From the NCBI GenBank assembly GCA_934561055.1, contig CAKTFN010000010.1, forward strand, positions 4,391 to 68,390: a DNA stretch of 64,000 bases. The letters run 5' to 3'. The position numbers and the translations under genes were made by a program. Position 1 is the first letter of the stretch. Each line of letters starts with the position of its first letter. This stretch comes from an uncultured Eubacteriales bacterium (GTDB taxonomy: Bacteria > Bacillota > Clostridia > Oscillospirales > Acutalibacteraceae). Below are positions 8,373 to 17,788 of this stretch, piece after piece. The notes under the pieces were generated by a model that was not told the origin of the DNA, did not search any database, and was given only the letters and a program-made list of their open reading frames with translations.

Positions 8373-11285
8373 TTAACCTTTTTCAAAAAGCCTTTCAAAA
8401 ACCGAAGGTTTTTTTCCGCTTTTCTTTTCGGTCAAATCAACAACGTCCGACGGGAAAAATTCATACATTCCCGGAATTGTCAAAGCCTCGGAACCGAAAC
8501 TTTCTTCCGTTTTGCCTTTTCCCGAAAGCGAAGCGGAAAAGTATGTTTCATTATATGCGTAATCAACAACATAAAGCTTTATATCCGAAAGAGCAAAAAG
8601 GTCTTTTTTGCTCTTTTCGCTGACGTTTACGGTGTATGTGTAAACTCCGTTTTCCGGCTCGATGTTTTTGAGGGAAACCGAACCGAGCGAACGGTTGTTA
8701 CTGTCAAAAATTTCAAAGCCCATAACATAGCGGTTGTCTTTGATTTTGACGGTAAGGAGCGCTTCGCCGTTTTCGATTCTGTAATCGGCCGATTCAACCG
8801 TCGGTTTCTCGTTGTCAACAACGAACGGAAAAGAAACCGTCACTCGCTTTGATTTGTAATTCGCCGGTGTTGTCGAAACTTTGTAAACATAGCTTTGTCC
8901 GTTCACAAGCCCGCTTTTTCCGCCCCAAAGAAGACCGGTTTCCGGATACCCCGGATCGTTCGTTTTTCTTGCGTATTCAAAAAGAGAAGAGCCGCAATAA
9001 CGAAAGACGCCGCTTTTTGTGAAAAGGTTATAATCCATCCGCTTTCCGTTACGGATAAGTCCGACGCTCACCGTGACATAAGGATTTTTAAGTTTGCTTT
9101 GAAGGGCATTTTCGGAATATGCGCAGTACTTTTTGTCAACGCCGTATTCGTTACCCTTTTCAAAAATGTTCGCTCCGAGCGGATAATAGCTTTTTCCGTC
9201 AGTGACCATAAGTCCCCATTCTTTTCCGAGGTACGACGGTTCGCCGTCATAAAGAGTGTTGTCAAAAAGCATCGGATTTGACCAATCGCCGTTGAAAGAA
9301 ACGAAAGGAACGGAAAGAGACGGTTGATTTTCGTTTTCGCTTTCAAGGAAAACAAAACCGTCAATGAAAAATCCGTTTTTCAAAGCTTCCCGATACGACG
9401 AAAGCAGTTCACCCGAAACGGTGATTTTCACTTTAACCGTTTTGCTTTCTCCTGCGGGAACGGTAACGGTTCCGTTCTGCGCCCCGCCGGCATATTCGCT
9501 CGTGCAGTATTTTTCAGTGATGTCCCTTGAAGTGAGGGTATTTATATATTTTCCGTCGGTGCCTTTGACGAAACTGTCGGTCAAAACGGCAGTGCGAAGA
9601 TTATATGTTTTTTCTTCCGACGAAAGGTTGTGAGCTTTGAACGAAAATTCAAGAATGCCGTCCGTGTCCTCGCCAAGTTCGATTTTCGGCCTTGAAACGC
9701 CGTCGTTCTGCGTGAGATATACCGGTGTTTTCATCGCATTTTCAACCGAAACAAGTCCTGCTCCGATTCGTCTGGGCGAATAATATGCACTTTTTCCGTA
9801 GCCACCGAAAGGAACGGCCGTGCTCATGAGAAGGCTGTTGATGAATTCGGCGCTGTTCTTCTTTTGAATGTTCGGAAATTTTTCACCGACATACTGTTTT
9901 GCAAGTGCATAGCAACCGGAAAAATACGGAGCCGCCATTGAAGTTCCGCTCATATAGCCGTAGCTGTTTCCGGGGATACTTGAATAAACGTCGCTTCCCG
10001 GAGCGGTAATTTCAGGCTTCAGCCGCAAATCCACCGTAACGCCCCATGAGGAAAACGGCGAAATATCCGCAGTTCCGACGTTTTTGACGCTTATTGCCTT
10101 TTTTGACGCCGACTCTCGGGAATTGACTTTTGACGAAGCAACCGCCATCGGCCAGCCGTAGCTCGCCGGAGAACCGACGGTTCCGTAATCAAAAAGGTCT
10201 GCGTTCATTCTTTCCGCACCGAAAACCGCGTCGCTTTCTCCCATGCTCGCCTCGTTTCCGGCCGAACACGAAAGGGCGATTCCGCTTTTTTGAAGTCTCC
10301 GATAAACGTCACGGCTGAAAACGTTGTCGTGATCCTGTCCGCAAGGAGAGCCGAGACTCATGTTCACAACGTCCGCACCGAGCTTCACTGCATCGTCAAG
10401 GGCGGCAAGATTCACTTCGTCTTTTGCAAGGGAATTCTTTTCATCACCGAAAATCTTCATCAAAAGAAGCTGTGCATCCGGCGCAACACCCGTCATTACC
10501 CCGCTTTTTCCTGCGGCAATTCCGGCAACATGGGTTCCGTGGTCGGAATTTTTGTTTTCAACGGTTTTGTCAATCTCGGCATAATCCCATTTATACGGAA
10601 TCTTCTGAGAATAATAATTCACGCCCCAACGCGGAACGATTGTGTTGAGAATTTTGAAGGTTGTGATTTTATTGATATCCTTTTTTGAGAGGGCTGCGTT
10701 TTGAACCGGAGAAGAAAAGACCTCGTGGTCGCACTGAAAACCCGTGTCAAGAATTGCAATGACAACGCCCTTTCCGGTGTAGCCGTTTTTCTGCGCTTCT
10801 TCAACTCCGGTGAAAAGGTTATACTTGAATTTTTCATCAAACTTTTCTCCGGTTTCTTCCTCATCGTCCGGCCTCTCATACCGACCGGCAACGGTTACGC
10901 TTTTGACGCCCGGAATTTTTTCGATGAGCGAAATGTACTTATACGGAACCAAAAGCGAAAATCCGTTCATTATGAACGAATAAGAAAACGAATTTTTGAA
11001 ATCCGCCGAAGAAACACTTTTTTCAATCAGCTTTTTCACACTTTTCTGAACCGAAAGAATTTTTTCGTACTTTTCGCTTCCGAGATATGTCTCAAGAAGT
11101 TCCCTTCTTTCAATCGAATCCGAAATTCCGTCAAGAAGGCTCTTTTCTTGAAGTTCAACGATAACATTGACGGGGTCTTCAGCCGAAAGAAAATTTTTGA
11201 CCTCGCCCGAAACTCCGTCGGAAACGCCGAAGAACGAAGCCAACGCAAGCAGAAAGCTCATGATTGCGGCAACGAATGATTTCAA
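8373..11285 (-). CDS. Secreted subtilisin-like (S8) serine protease
   Basis: 970 aa read from a TTG start. A signal peptide (KSFVAAIMSFLLALASFFG) is followed by an I9-type propeptide (about 40-140) and an S8 catalytic domain with all three catalytic motifs: AILDTGF (Asp180), DHGTHVAG (His249) and SGTSMAAP (Ser449). The remaining 500 residues look like Fn3/beta-sandwich domains of lactocepin-like cell-envelope proteases. No LPxTG motif is present, so it is probably free or non-covalently bound. The TTG is favoured by GGGGAG 6 nt upstream and by placing a clean signal peptide at residue 1. A short hairpin sits in the leader. Confidence 0.93.
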   Translation of the reverse strand: MKSFVAAIMSFLLALASFFGVSDGVSGEVKNFLSAEDPVNVIVELQEKSLLDGISDSIERRELLETYLGSEKYEKILSVQKSVKKLIEKSVSSADFKNSFSYSFIMNGFSLLVPYKYISLIEKIPGVKSVTVAGRYERPDDEEETGEKFDEKFKYNLFTGVEEAQKNGYTGKGVVIAILDTGFQCDHEVFSSPVQNAALSKKDINKITTFKILNTIVPRWGVNYYSQKIPYKWDYAEIDKTVENKNSDHGTHVAGIAAGKSGVMTGVAPDAQLLLMKIFGDEKNSLAKDEVNLAALDDAVKLGADVVNMSLGSPCGQDHDNVFSRDVYRRLQKSGIALSCSAGNEASMGESDAVFGAERMNADLFDYGTVGSPASYGWPMAVASSKVNSRESASKKAISVKNVGTADISPFSSWGVTVDLRLKPEITAPGSDVYSSIPGNSYGYMSGTSMAAPYFSGCYALAKQYVGEKFPNIQKKNSAEFINSLLMSTAVPFGGYGKSAYYSPRRIGAGLVSVENAMKTPVYLTQNDGVSRPKIELGEDTDGILEFSFKAHNLSSEEKTYNLRTAVLTDSFVKGTDGKYINTLTSRDITEKYCTSEYAGGAQNGTVTVPAGESKTVKVKITVSGELLSSYREALKNGFFIDGFVFLESENENQPSLSVPFVSFNGDWSNPMLFDNTLYDGEPSYLGKEWGLMVTDGKSYYPLGANIFEKGNEYGVDKKYCAYSENALQSKLKNPYVTVSVGLIRNGKRMDYNLFTKSGVFRYCGSSLFEYARKTNDPGYPETGLLWGGKSGLVNGQSYVYKVSTTPANYKSKRVTVSFPFVVDNEKPTVESADYRIENGEALLTVKIKDNRYVMGFEIFDSNNRSLGSVSLKNIEPENGVYTYTVNVSEKSKKDLFALSDIKLYVVDYAYNETYFSASLSGKGKTEESFGSEALTIPGMYEFFPSDVVDLTEKKSGKKPSVFERLFEKG

Positions 11286-11299
11286 TTTAATCTCCCCTT

Positions 11300-11364
11300 T
11301 TTTCGGGTCTCTTCCCGAAAACAAATGTATATTTTATGATACCACACTTAAAGAACGATAGCAA
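11300..11364 (-). promoter_or_regulatory. Promoter and 5' hairpin of the S8 protease gene
   Basis: Minus-strand -35 TTGCTA (11359-11364), 17-nt spacer, -10 TATCAT (11336-11341). The leader begins with a hairpin of perfect 8-bp arms (TTTTCGGG and CCCGAAAA, 11300-11321, 6-nt loop) ending just before the GGGGAG ribosome site. No T-run follows, so it is not a terminator. Confidence 0.55.
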
Positions 11365-11375
11365 TAAGAGAAAAC

Positions 11376-11405
11376 AAAAAAACCGCCGATAAACGACGGT
11401 TTTTG
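11376..11405 (-). terminator. Terminator downstream of ribU
   Basis: Arms AACCGCCG (11381-11388) and CGACGGTT (11394-11401) with one mismatch and a 5-nt loop. On the minus strand a T-run follows, placed just after the ribU stop. Confidence 0.7.
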
Positions 11406-11419
11406 CTCTTTTGTTTCGG

Positions 11420-11989
11420 TTATACAAACTTCTCAACGTTGATTCTCTTGATGAGGGTCGGAATGAGAACGAAGGCAAGGATTGAAAGCATCACACCCTT
11501 GATTGCGTTGAGAGCCGTTGCCGACCAGATTGCACCCCAAAGGGCGCCGCTTTCAAGCGTAACTCCGAGAAAGTACTTGAAAAACGGAGGATCGATGAAA
11601 TAGTTTGCGACGATTCCGATAATGACGATTGAAGCGATTCCGAGAACGGCGGCAATCAAAACATCAGTTTTCTTCTTGTGTTTTTTATAAACAAGGCAAA
11701 ACGGCACTATATAAGCCGAGCCGACGATGAAATTCATCAAATTTCCGAATCCCATCTGAGTTCCCATTCCCTTAACCGCAAGCTCGATAAGATTCTTCAC
11801 AAGTTCAATCACAACGCCCCAAATCGGACCGAAAATCATTGAACCGATGAGAGCCGGAACGTCGCTGAAATCGAGTTTCAGGTGGGTTGCGCCCGGAAAG
11901 AGCGGGAACTCAAGAAGATAAAGAACAAAGCTCACGGCACAGAGCATTGCAACGGTTACAAAGCGGATGAAATTTTTGTTTTTTGTCAC
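11420..11989 (-). CDS. ribU: Riboflavin ECF transporter substrate-binding protein RibU
   Basis: 189-aa membrane S-component that binds riboflavin and works with a shared ECF energising module (not in this window). About six spans. The conserved family segment FPLFPGATHLKLDFSD followed by VPALIGSMIFGP is present near residues 30-60. Start GTG at 11989: it has AAAGG about 10 nt upstream, while the longer reading would begin inside the riboswitch terminator. An FMN riboswitch with terminator precedes it, which independently supports the riboflavin assignment. Confidence 0.93.
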   Translation of the reverse strand: MTKNKNFIRFVTVAMLCAVSFVLYLLEFPLFPGATHLKLDFSDVPALIGSMIFGPIWGVVIELVKNLIELAVKGMGTQMGFGNLMNFIVGSAYIVPFCLVYKKHKKKTDVLIAAVLGIASIVIIGIVANYFIDPPFFKYFLGVTLESGALWGAIWSATALNAIKGVMLSILAFVLIPTLIKRINVEKFV

Positions 11990-12023
11990 GGTGATCCGAC
12001 CTTTCTTGGATAATTTGACAAAC

Positions 12024-12052
12024 AAAAACGCCCGCAAAAGAATTTGCGGGCG
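12024..12052 (-). terminator. Expression-platform terminator of the FMN riboswitch
   Basis: GC-rich arms GCCCGCAAA and TTTGCGGGC (12030-12051) with a 4-nt loop, followed on the minus strand by a T-rich run, between the FMN aptamer and the ribU ribosome site. Confidence 0.9.
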
Positions 12053-12075
12053 CAGAAAAGCAGGATCAATGTTTT

Positions 12076-12193
12076 TCTTCTTCCGTCCGGACTATGACCG
12101 TCGGCTTCGGAATTTCACCGAAATCGGCTTCGCAAAAGCGAAGTTCGCAGGCTGTAACTGCCGGTGAGGAATTTCACCTCGCCCTGAAGATTC
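12076..12193 (-). ncRNA. FMN riboswitch (RFN element)
   Basis: Read on the minus strand, the conserved RFN landmarks occur in order: ATCTTCAGGGC, GGTGAAATTCC twice, CCGGCAGT, the CCTGCGA region, GAAGCCGACGGTCATAGTCCG, and a closing GGAAGAAG that pairs with the 5' CTTC. It controls ribU by transcription termination: FMN binding favours the downstream terminator and lowers riboflavin uptake. Confidence 0.97.
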
Positions 12194-12207
12194 ATTTGTC
12201 TGAAAAC

Positions 12208-12236
12208 AGTATATCCTTCTCATTCGGATTTGTCAA
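12208..12236 (-). promoter_or_regulatory. Promoter of the FMN riboswitch-ribU unit
   Basis: Minus-strand -35 TTGACA (12231-12236) and -10 TATACT (12208-12213), 17-nt spacer, ending about 15 nt before the aptamer. Confidence 0.8.
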
Positions 12237-12253
12237 CCGTTTTTATAATTTTT

Positions 12254-13213
12254 TTATATTCTTGTTTCAAGAACCGTCATGTCACCGAGAATTTCAACTT
12301 CTCCGAGGCCGGCCGGAAGAAAAACGCTTTCGCCTTTATAAAAAGTGAGAACGCTGTCTTTGTGGCAAAGGCAGCCGTTTCCGTCAAGGGCAACGAGTGA
12401 AACAAAAGAAGTTTCGTCTGCGGTGACGGTGAGGCTTTCCTTCACTTCAAGCTTTGAAGCGGTAAAAATTTCGCACGACGAAAGGAGCGTTTTTTTGCTT
12501 TCGCCGAGCAATTCGGTTTTCTTCGGAGAAAAATCGGTTTCCTTCGTTTTTTGAAGATTTAAAACGTCAAGCGCTTTTTTAACGTGGAGTTCACGCGGCT
12601 TTCCGTTTTGAAGCCTTCCGTAATCGTAAACACGGTAAGTCACGTTTGAACTTTGCTGAACTTCGGCAAGGAGAATTCCCTTTCCGATTGCATGAAGAGT
12701 TCCGGCTTTGATGAAAAAGACGTCGCCTTTTTTAACTCCGACTCTGTTGCAAAAGTCAAGAACCGTGTTTTCTTCAACGGCCTTTTTGAATTGCTCTTTT
12801 GTCATGTCCTCTTTCACTCCGAAGATGAGACTTGCCCCCTCCTCGCAGTCAATAATATACCACATTTCGGTTTTTCCGTTTTGATTTTCATGCTCTTTTG
12901 CGTAGTCGTCGTCGGGATGAACCTGCAAAGAGAGGTTTTCCTTTGCGTCAATGAGTTTTATGAGAACGGGAAAATCCGAAAACTTTTTTGCGTTCGTTCC
13001 GAGGAATTCCCTTCCCTCGTTTTGAAGAACGTCCCGAAGCGTTCTTCCCTTGAAAGAAGAATTTTCAATCACGCAATCTCCGTCCGGATGGCAGGAAAGA
13101 ACCCATGCTTCCGCCTGGCGGTCGGTTTCGGCGTAATAATCAAACTCTTTTGAAAGGCGTGTTCCACCCCAAATATAGTCTTTTATCGCAGGTTGTAATT
13201 TGAACGGTTTCAT
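12254..13213 (-). CDS. manA: Mannose-6-phosphate isomerase, class I (ManA family)
   Basis: 319-aa zinc enzyme interconverting mannose 6-phosphate and fructose 6-phosphate. The N-terminal KPAIKDY-type start (LQPAIKDYIWGGTRL), SLQVHPDDDYA (zinc His), EMWYII (zinc Glu region), FFIKAGTLHAIGKG (zinc His and catalytic region) and EVQQSSNVTYRVYDYGR are all present. Length fits the short Firmicutes type. Monocistronic as far as can be seen; ribosome site GGAAGTGA is weak. Confidence 0.95.
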   Translation of the reverse strand: MKPFKLQPAIKDYIWGGTRLSKEFDYYAETDRQAEAWVLSCHPDGDCVIENSSFKGRTLRDVLQNEGREFLGTNAKKFSDFPVLIKLIDAKENLSLQVHPDDDYAKEHENQNGKTEMWYIIDCEEGASLIFGVKEDMTKEQFKKAVEENTVLDFCNRVGVKKGDVFFIKAGTLHAIGKGILLAEVQQSSNVTYRVYDYGRLQNGKPRELHVKKALDVLNLQKTKETDFSPKKTELLGESKKTLLSSCEIFTASKLEVKESLTVTADETSFVSLVALDGNGCLCHKDSVLTFYKGESVFLPAGLGEVEILGDMTVLETRI

Positions 13214-13264
13214 TTTTTCACTTCCAAAAACATATGATTTAATATAAAGAAAGGTGGCTGAATT

Positions 13265-13528
13265 ATGGAATTCAAAAGCATCTCTGTTTTAGTCATGCTC
13301 GGAATCTTTGCGTTCATCACGATTCTCGTCATGATTAAAAGCAAGCACTTTTTCAAAGCACTCGTTTTTTCCGCCCTTCAGGGCATTGCCGCGCTTTTTG
13401 CGGTCAACCTTCTTTCGGCGGCAACCGGCGTTTCGCTTTCCGTCAATGCGCTCACGCTTGCAATTTCGGCCGTCGGCGGAACGGCGGGTGTTATAGGAAT
13501 GCTCGTTTCAAGACTTTTTCTTCTTTAA
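13265..13528 (+). CDS. BofA-family (pro-sigmaK processing inhibitor-like) membrane protein
   Basis: 87 aa, almost wholly hydrophobic, with two to three spans. The C-terminal pattern (GVSLSVNALTLAISAVGG, then an aliphatic tail) matches the BofA family signature of an Asn-rich turn between two helices. In Bacillus, BofA holds the SpoIVFB protease inactive during spore formation; whether this protein does so is inferred. Clear AGAAAGG ribosome site. It lies between manA and the amidase on the opposite strand. Confidence 0.7.
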   Translation: MEFKSISVLVMLGIFAFITILVMIKSKHFFKALVFSALQGIAALFAVNLLSAATGVSLSVNALTLAISAVGGTAGVIGMLVSRLFLL

Positions 13529-13531
13529 AGG

Positions 13532-16330
13532 TCAAACGGAAAGGTAGCTTTCGATTCCGTCGCTTATTGCCTTTGCGATTTTTTCGCGGTTCGACGCTTC
13601 AAGCATGAGACGGCATTCGGTTTCGTTCGTGATAAAAGCCGTTTCGATGAGTACGCTCGGGCACTCTTCAAGTCTTGTTACGCTAAACGGATTATAAATC
13701 GTTCCGAGTGCGCATGAGGACGCTTTGTCACTGTCCGAAGCATAAAAATCATTCCGGAAAAGCGCCGCCATTTTTTCGTACACCGAACTTGCAAGCGGCT
13801 GAGAAAACGGGCGGTAATAATAAACCGACGTTCCGAATTTTGACGTATTGACCGAAGCGTTGCAGTGAATACTGAGGAAAAGGTCGGCGTTGTTGTTTCG
13901 TGCATAAGTTTTCCTTTCCTCAAGGGTGATGTCGCTGTCTCCGGTTCTTGTGAGAAGCACTCTTGCGCCCCGTTTTTCAAGCTCGTTTTTCGTTGCGACG
14001 GAAAGGGCAAAGTTCATTTGACTTTCATATGCCGAGCCGGAAAGACCCGTTGCGCCGACGTCGGAGCCGCCGTGGCCGGGATCAAGAACAACGAGCGTTC
14101 CGGAAAGTGTTTTCGGACGGCCTTTGAGCGTGAGGACAAGCTTTCCGGAGCTGTCCCTCGTGATGCTGTAGCCGTAATACTTTCCTTCCTCATTGAGTTC
14201 AAACGTAAGGCTGACCGTGTTTTGAGCCGAGTCTGCGCTCCATGAAGCGCCGCAAGCAACGTCACTTTTTGAAACGTCAACGCTTCCGCTTGCGGCCGAA
14301 GTATAATAAAACGTGAACTGAATATACCTTGCAGTGAAGGATTTGACGTTGAATTTTTTGGAATAAGCCGAATAGTATGCCTGCGGACCGAAGCTGAACG
14401 AATAAGGAACTTCCCAATTCATTGAAAGCTTCACTTCAAAATTTCCGTTCTTTTCGCCGCAGGAATCAACGCTGATTCTGTTGTCGCCCTGATTGACGTA
14501 AGAAACAAGGCGAACGTCCTTCGTGAGAACGCGTCTTCCGGAAGCCAGGGAATAAAAATCACGGGTGATTCCCTCTTCGCTGTCATAAAGCTGGCTTTGT
14601 CCGGTGACGTAATCAATCGTGCCTTTGACAAGCGGAGTATAGTACGGAACAAAGCTGTCGTCGTTCGTTGCGGGCGGCCATGTGTCGGCGTAATCGGACG
14701 TGACAATGCACATCTGATTTCCGGTATACGGAACGGCCGTGGTGTTCGGTTGGGTTGTCGCAGTGTTTTCGTTCGTTTGAGTTTCGCCTTTTGCGGTGCT
14801 GACGTTGTTTCCGATTGTAACCTTCGGGTTCTTTTTTGTCGTTGTCTGACCGATCGGAGTTGAAACCTCGTCGGCTTCGCTTCCGGCAAAAATCACGGAC
14901 GGGCCTTCCTTTGTATAAGTTTTATCCTTATAAGTTGCCGTAACGATAAGCTTTCCGAGCGATTCGATTTCAACCTTGCTTTTCGGTGCGGTGAAGCTGA
15001 AAATGTAATCGCAATAGCCTTCCTTTTCCTTTGTTGCCTTTTGCGGTTCAATGCGGCTTGTCCCGGCTTTGAGGAAAACCTCAGCCCCTGCGGCGGCCGT
15101 GACGGTAATTTTCAGCTTTTTCTCCGGCGAAGCATAAATCATTGAACCGGGCTTGATTTCTCGGATAATTTCGTCCTCAAAGTCAACGTTGACAACGTAT
15201 TCAAGCTTTTTGGAGCACTGAGAAAAGACGAATTTGTTTTTTCCGTTTTTGAGCGAAAGGTCAATCGTTGCCGTTCCGTCCTTCGACGGAGAAACTTCTT
15301 CGCCGTCAAGGAAAAACGGAAAAAGGTTTGAGCCTCTGAGAATGAGGCTGATTTTGTGTTCGCTCGTTTTTACCGTGTCGCCTTTTGAGTAACCGTCAAC
15401 GGAAACCGAAGCGAACGCAAGCGACTTGTCGATTCCGACTGAAAGATAATCCTTTACGGCGGAAAAGCAATTTTCCGCATCGGTCTGAACGTTTCCGAGA
15501 CTCAAAAAAAGTCGTGATTTTACCGAGGAAAATCCGTCGGAAAGAACGGCGTTTTCAAGCGGGAGTTTTGCGCTCGCTTTTTTGTTTTGGACGGTATCAA
15601 ACCGAAGTCCGACGCAAATTTTAAGGCCGTTTTTTTTGCAGAATTCATCTGCCGTTTTAAGAAAAGTGCCGTTTTCATCGGCATTCTTTCCGTCAAGAAC
15701 AACAAAAAGAGAATCCGGCTTTTCGCCTTTAAAAACGAGCTTTTCAAGATTTTTGAATCCGAAGGGAATTTCAAGAAAAATTTTCTTTTCGCCGGAAAGC
15801 GCCTTCGCCGCCTCAAAAGCAACAAAAAGCTGAGCCGGAGAAAAGTTCTTCGTTCCGGTGAGAAGAATTCCGTCGGTGTTTTCAATCGAGAGCGCACCCT
15901 CAAAATCCGCGTCCTCGTTTGAAATGTCAAGTTCGAGAAATGTTTCCTTTTTGTTCTTTTGAAGTTCGGACAAGAAGCTTAAAAGTGTTCTTCTTTCAGC
16001 ATCGGAAAGACCTTTCCCGTTTGCGGAAAAAGCCTTTGTCCGAACAAAAACACGGTTGAAAACGGATGAGTTGAGATAATTGAAACTTTCTTCAACAACT
16101 TCCGTTTCCTCGGCAGAATCGGAAGAAAGGGAAAAATCCTTCCCTTCAATCATTCTGACCGCATTCAGGATTGACTTTCCTTTTTCTTTTTTGACCGTCT
16201 GTTCGGTCGTGCTGTTGTTGACTTCGTCAGAAACTTCTTTTTTGTCCGAAAGATATTTCGCCGCAAAGATACTGCTCAAAAGCAGGACGGCGGCACAGAC
16301 AGCAATAATTGCAATGTTGCTTTTTTTCAT
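13532..16330 (-). CDS. Cell-wall N-acetylmuramoyl-L-alanine amidase, multidomain
   Basis: 932 aa. An N-terminal membrane anchor or uncleaved signal (about 6-27) is followed by an acidic stretch, a barrel-like region (about 70-330) resembling glycoside-hydrolase-like folds, beta-rich domains and a Thr/Asn-rich linker (about 495-540). The last 190 residues are Amidase_3: LDPGHGGSDVGA (zinc His753), YESQMNFALS (zinc Glu769), LSIHCNA (zinc His822) and VLIETAFITN (catalytic Glu896), all intact. It should cut the amide between MurNAc and L-Ala outside the cell. AAAGGA precedes the ATG at 10 nt. A spore- or division-linked role is possible given the BofA and SPOCS neighbours, but is inference. Confidence 0.9.
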   Translation of the reverse strand: MKKSNIAIIAVCAAVLLLSSIFAAKYLSDKKEVSDEVNNSTTEQTVKKEKGKSILNAVRMIEGKDFSLSSDSAEETEVVEESFNYLNSSVFNRVFVRTKAFSANGKGLSDAERRTLLSFLSELQKNKKETFLELDISNEDADFEGALSIENTDGILLTGTKNFSPAQLFVAFEAAKALSGEKKIFLEIPFGFKNLEKLVFKGEKPDSLFVVLDGKNADENGTFLKTADEFCKKNGLKICVGLRFDTVQNKKASAKLPLENAVLSDGFSSVKSRLFLSLGNVQTDAENCFSAVKDYLSVGIDKSLAFASVSVDGYSKGDTVKTSEHKISLILRGSNLFPFFLDGEEVSPSKDGTATIDLSLKNGKNKFVFSQCSKKLEYVVNVDFEDEIIREIKPGSMIYASPEKKLKITVTAAAGAEVFLKAGTSRIEPQKATKEKEGYCDYIFSFTAPKSKVEIESLGKLIVTATYKDKTYTKEGPSVIFAGSEADEVSTPIGQTTTKKNPKVTIGNNVSTAKGETQTNENTATTQPNTTAVPYTGNQMCIVTSDYADTWPPATNDDSFVPYYTPLVKGTIDYVTGQSQLYDSEEGITRDFYSLASGRRVLTKDVRLVSYVNQGDNRISVDSCGEKNGNFEVKLSMNWEVPYSFSFGPQAYYSAYSKKFNVKSFTARYIQFTFYYTSAASGSVDVSKSDVACGASWSADSAQNTVSLTFELNEEGKYYGYSITRDSSGKLVLTLKGRPKTLSGTLVVLDPGHGGSDVGATGLSGSAYESQMNFALSVATKNELEKRGARVLLTRTGDSDITLEERKTYARNNNADLFLSIHCNASVNTSKFGTSVYYYRPFSQPLASSVYEKMAALFRNDFYASDSDKASSCALGTIYNPFSVTRLEECPSVLIETAFITNETECRLMLEASNREKIAKAISDGIESYLSV

Positions 16331-16443
16331 ATTATAATAATCCTTTTTGTTATGAAGCCTTTGATTAATTTCCGGGATAAATATATCGCCGGGATTTGTG
16401 CTTTCCGGTTAATCCGCAAAGCCTTGGGTTCATCGGTTTTTGA

Positions 16444-17679
16444 TTATACCACATTTTCAAGACTTTTTAACTCATTCGCAAGAAGTTTTTCATTAAAATT
16501 TACAAATTGCATTGAAAAAAGGCAAAACCCGTCATAATCATTCTCATTAAGAAACTCAACTTGCCGTGAAATTATCTCTTTTTCGGTTTTCCATTCGTCT
16601 TTTCCTCGTTTTCCGGCATTCGGATCCTCTTTTCCGATTTTATAAAGCGCAAGTCCGGCGCAAAGTGAAACGTTTTTGTTCGTCACAATTTTTCGCCAAC
16701 TTTCGGCACAGGTTTCAAACGGAAGAAATTCATTCTCAAAGCCAAAATATATTTGCGGAATCAAAAGGTCGCAAAAGCCGTCTTCACTTCCCCATTTTTC
16801 AACGTCCGCAAAGTAAAGTTCACGGTTCTTTTCGATGTTTCCGCCCGGACTTATGCTGAAAATTTTTTCGTTTGAGTTTTTCTTGATTGCGCAGTATATA
16901 CCTCTGACGAGGGCGTTCACGTTTTCCCTTCTCCAATCGGAAAGAGAAAGCGTTCCGTTTTTTTCTTTGTACTCTTTGAATTGTTCTTCGTCAATCTTTT
17001 CGTCCGCCGTCGGATAAAAATAATCGTCGATATGTATTCCGTCAACGTCGTAATTTTCAAGAATTTCACGAACACCGGAAATTATCATCTTTTGAGCCTT
17101 CACCGAAGCGGGAGAAAAGAACATTCCTTCGTCAAGCGAAACCACGTCCGGAAAGGAAAGCGTCTTTCCGGGGCTTTTTTCGCAAAGATCCTTTTCGTCC
17201 CCTCCGTTCGGAAGAATCCGATAAGGATTTATCCACGCATGAACGGAAAGCGAAAAATCCCTCGCCTTTTCCGTTATTACCCGAAGAAAATCGAACGGAA
17301 GTTTTTCTCCCTGCTTTTTTGCAACGCATGAAGAAGACGGAAAAATTTCGCTTTCGTAAATTGCGTCCGCAAACGGTCTGACGTGAACAAAAACAGTGTT
17401 CACGGAAAGCTTTTTAAGCTTTTCAAACTCTGACGAAATATAATCGGAAAACTCTTTCTCCGTTTTCTTCGGTGCATTTTTCAGCTCGGTATAGGAAAGC
17501 CAAACGCCGCAGATTTTTTTTGAAAGGTCAAGAAAACCGTTGTTTTGGTCGCCTTCATCGTACGCACCGATGTTTTCGTCACCGAAAGAGATTGTTTCAT
17601 CGTTCATTCCTTCGTTTTCGCAGGAAGCAAAAGAAAAAAGGAGAAGGACGGAAAGAATGACGCAGAAAAGTTTTTTCAT
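16444..17679 (-). CDS. Family 10 glycosyl hydrolase-like (GHL10/DUF187) lipoprotein
   Basis: 411 aa. A signal peptide ends in FSFASC, a probable lipobox, so the protein is likely anchored on the outside of the membrane. The GHL10 barrel is recognisable from ICGVWLSYTEL (about 56), NTVFVHVRPFADAIYESEIFP, LSVHAWINPYRI, VDGIHIDDYFYP (catalytic Asp region) and WRRENVNALVRGIYCAIK. It probably acts on a wall or surface glycan. A weak CGGAG ribosome site precedes the ATG. It lies directly upstream of the amidase on the same strand (113 nt gap). Confidence 0.88.
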   Translation of the reverse strand: MKKLFCVILSVLLLFSFASCENEGMNDETISFGDENIGAYDEGDQNNGFLDLSKKICGVWLSYTELKNAPKKTEKEFSDYISSEFEKLKKLSVNTVFVHVRPFADAIYESEIFPSSSCVAKKQGEKLPFDFLRVITEKARDFSLSVHAWINPYRILPNGGDEKDLCEKSPGKTLSFPDVVSLDEGMFFSPASVKAQKMIISGVREILENYDVDGIHIDDYFYPTADEKIDEEQFKEYKEKNGTLSLSDWRRENVNALVRGIYCAIKKNSNEKIFSISPGGNIEKNRELYFADVEKWGSEDGFCDLLIPQIYFGFENEFLPFETCAESWRKIVTNKNVSLCAGLALYKIGKEDPNAGKRGKDEWKTEKEIISRQVEFLNENDYDGFCLFSMQFVNFNEKLLANELKSLENVV

Positions 17680-17729
17680 AATTCAAAACTCCGGTATCAC
17701 TTTACTTTTTTTATTTCTTGCGTTCCGCC

Positions 17730-17758
17730 TTGACAACGCCGAAAAAAAATAATAAAAT
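17730..17758 (+). promoter_or_regulatory. Promoter of the zinc-ribbon/DUF1294 pair
   Basis: -35 TTGACA (17730-17735) and -10 TAAAAT (17753-17758), 17-nt spacer, 30 nt before the start. Confidence 0.7.
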
Positions 17759-17788
17759 ATTCTCGATTAATCATCGGAGGTCAAAGTT

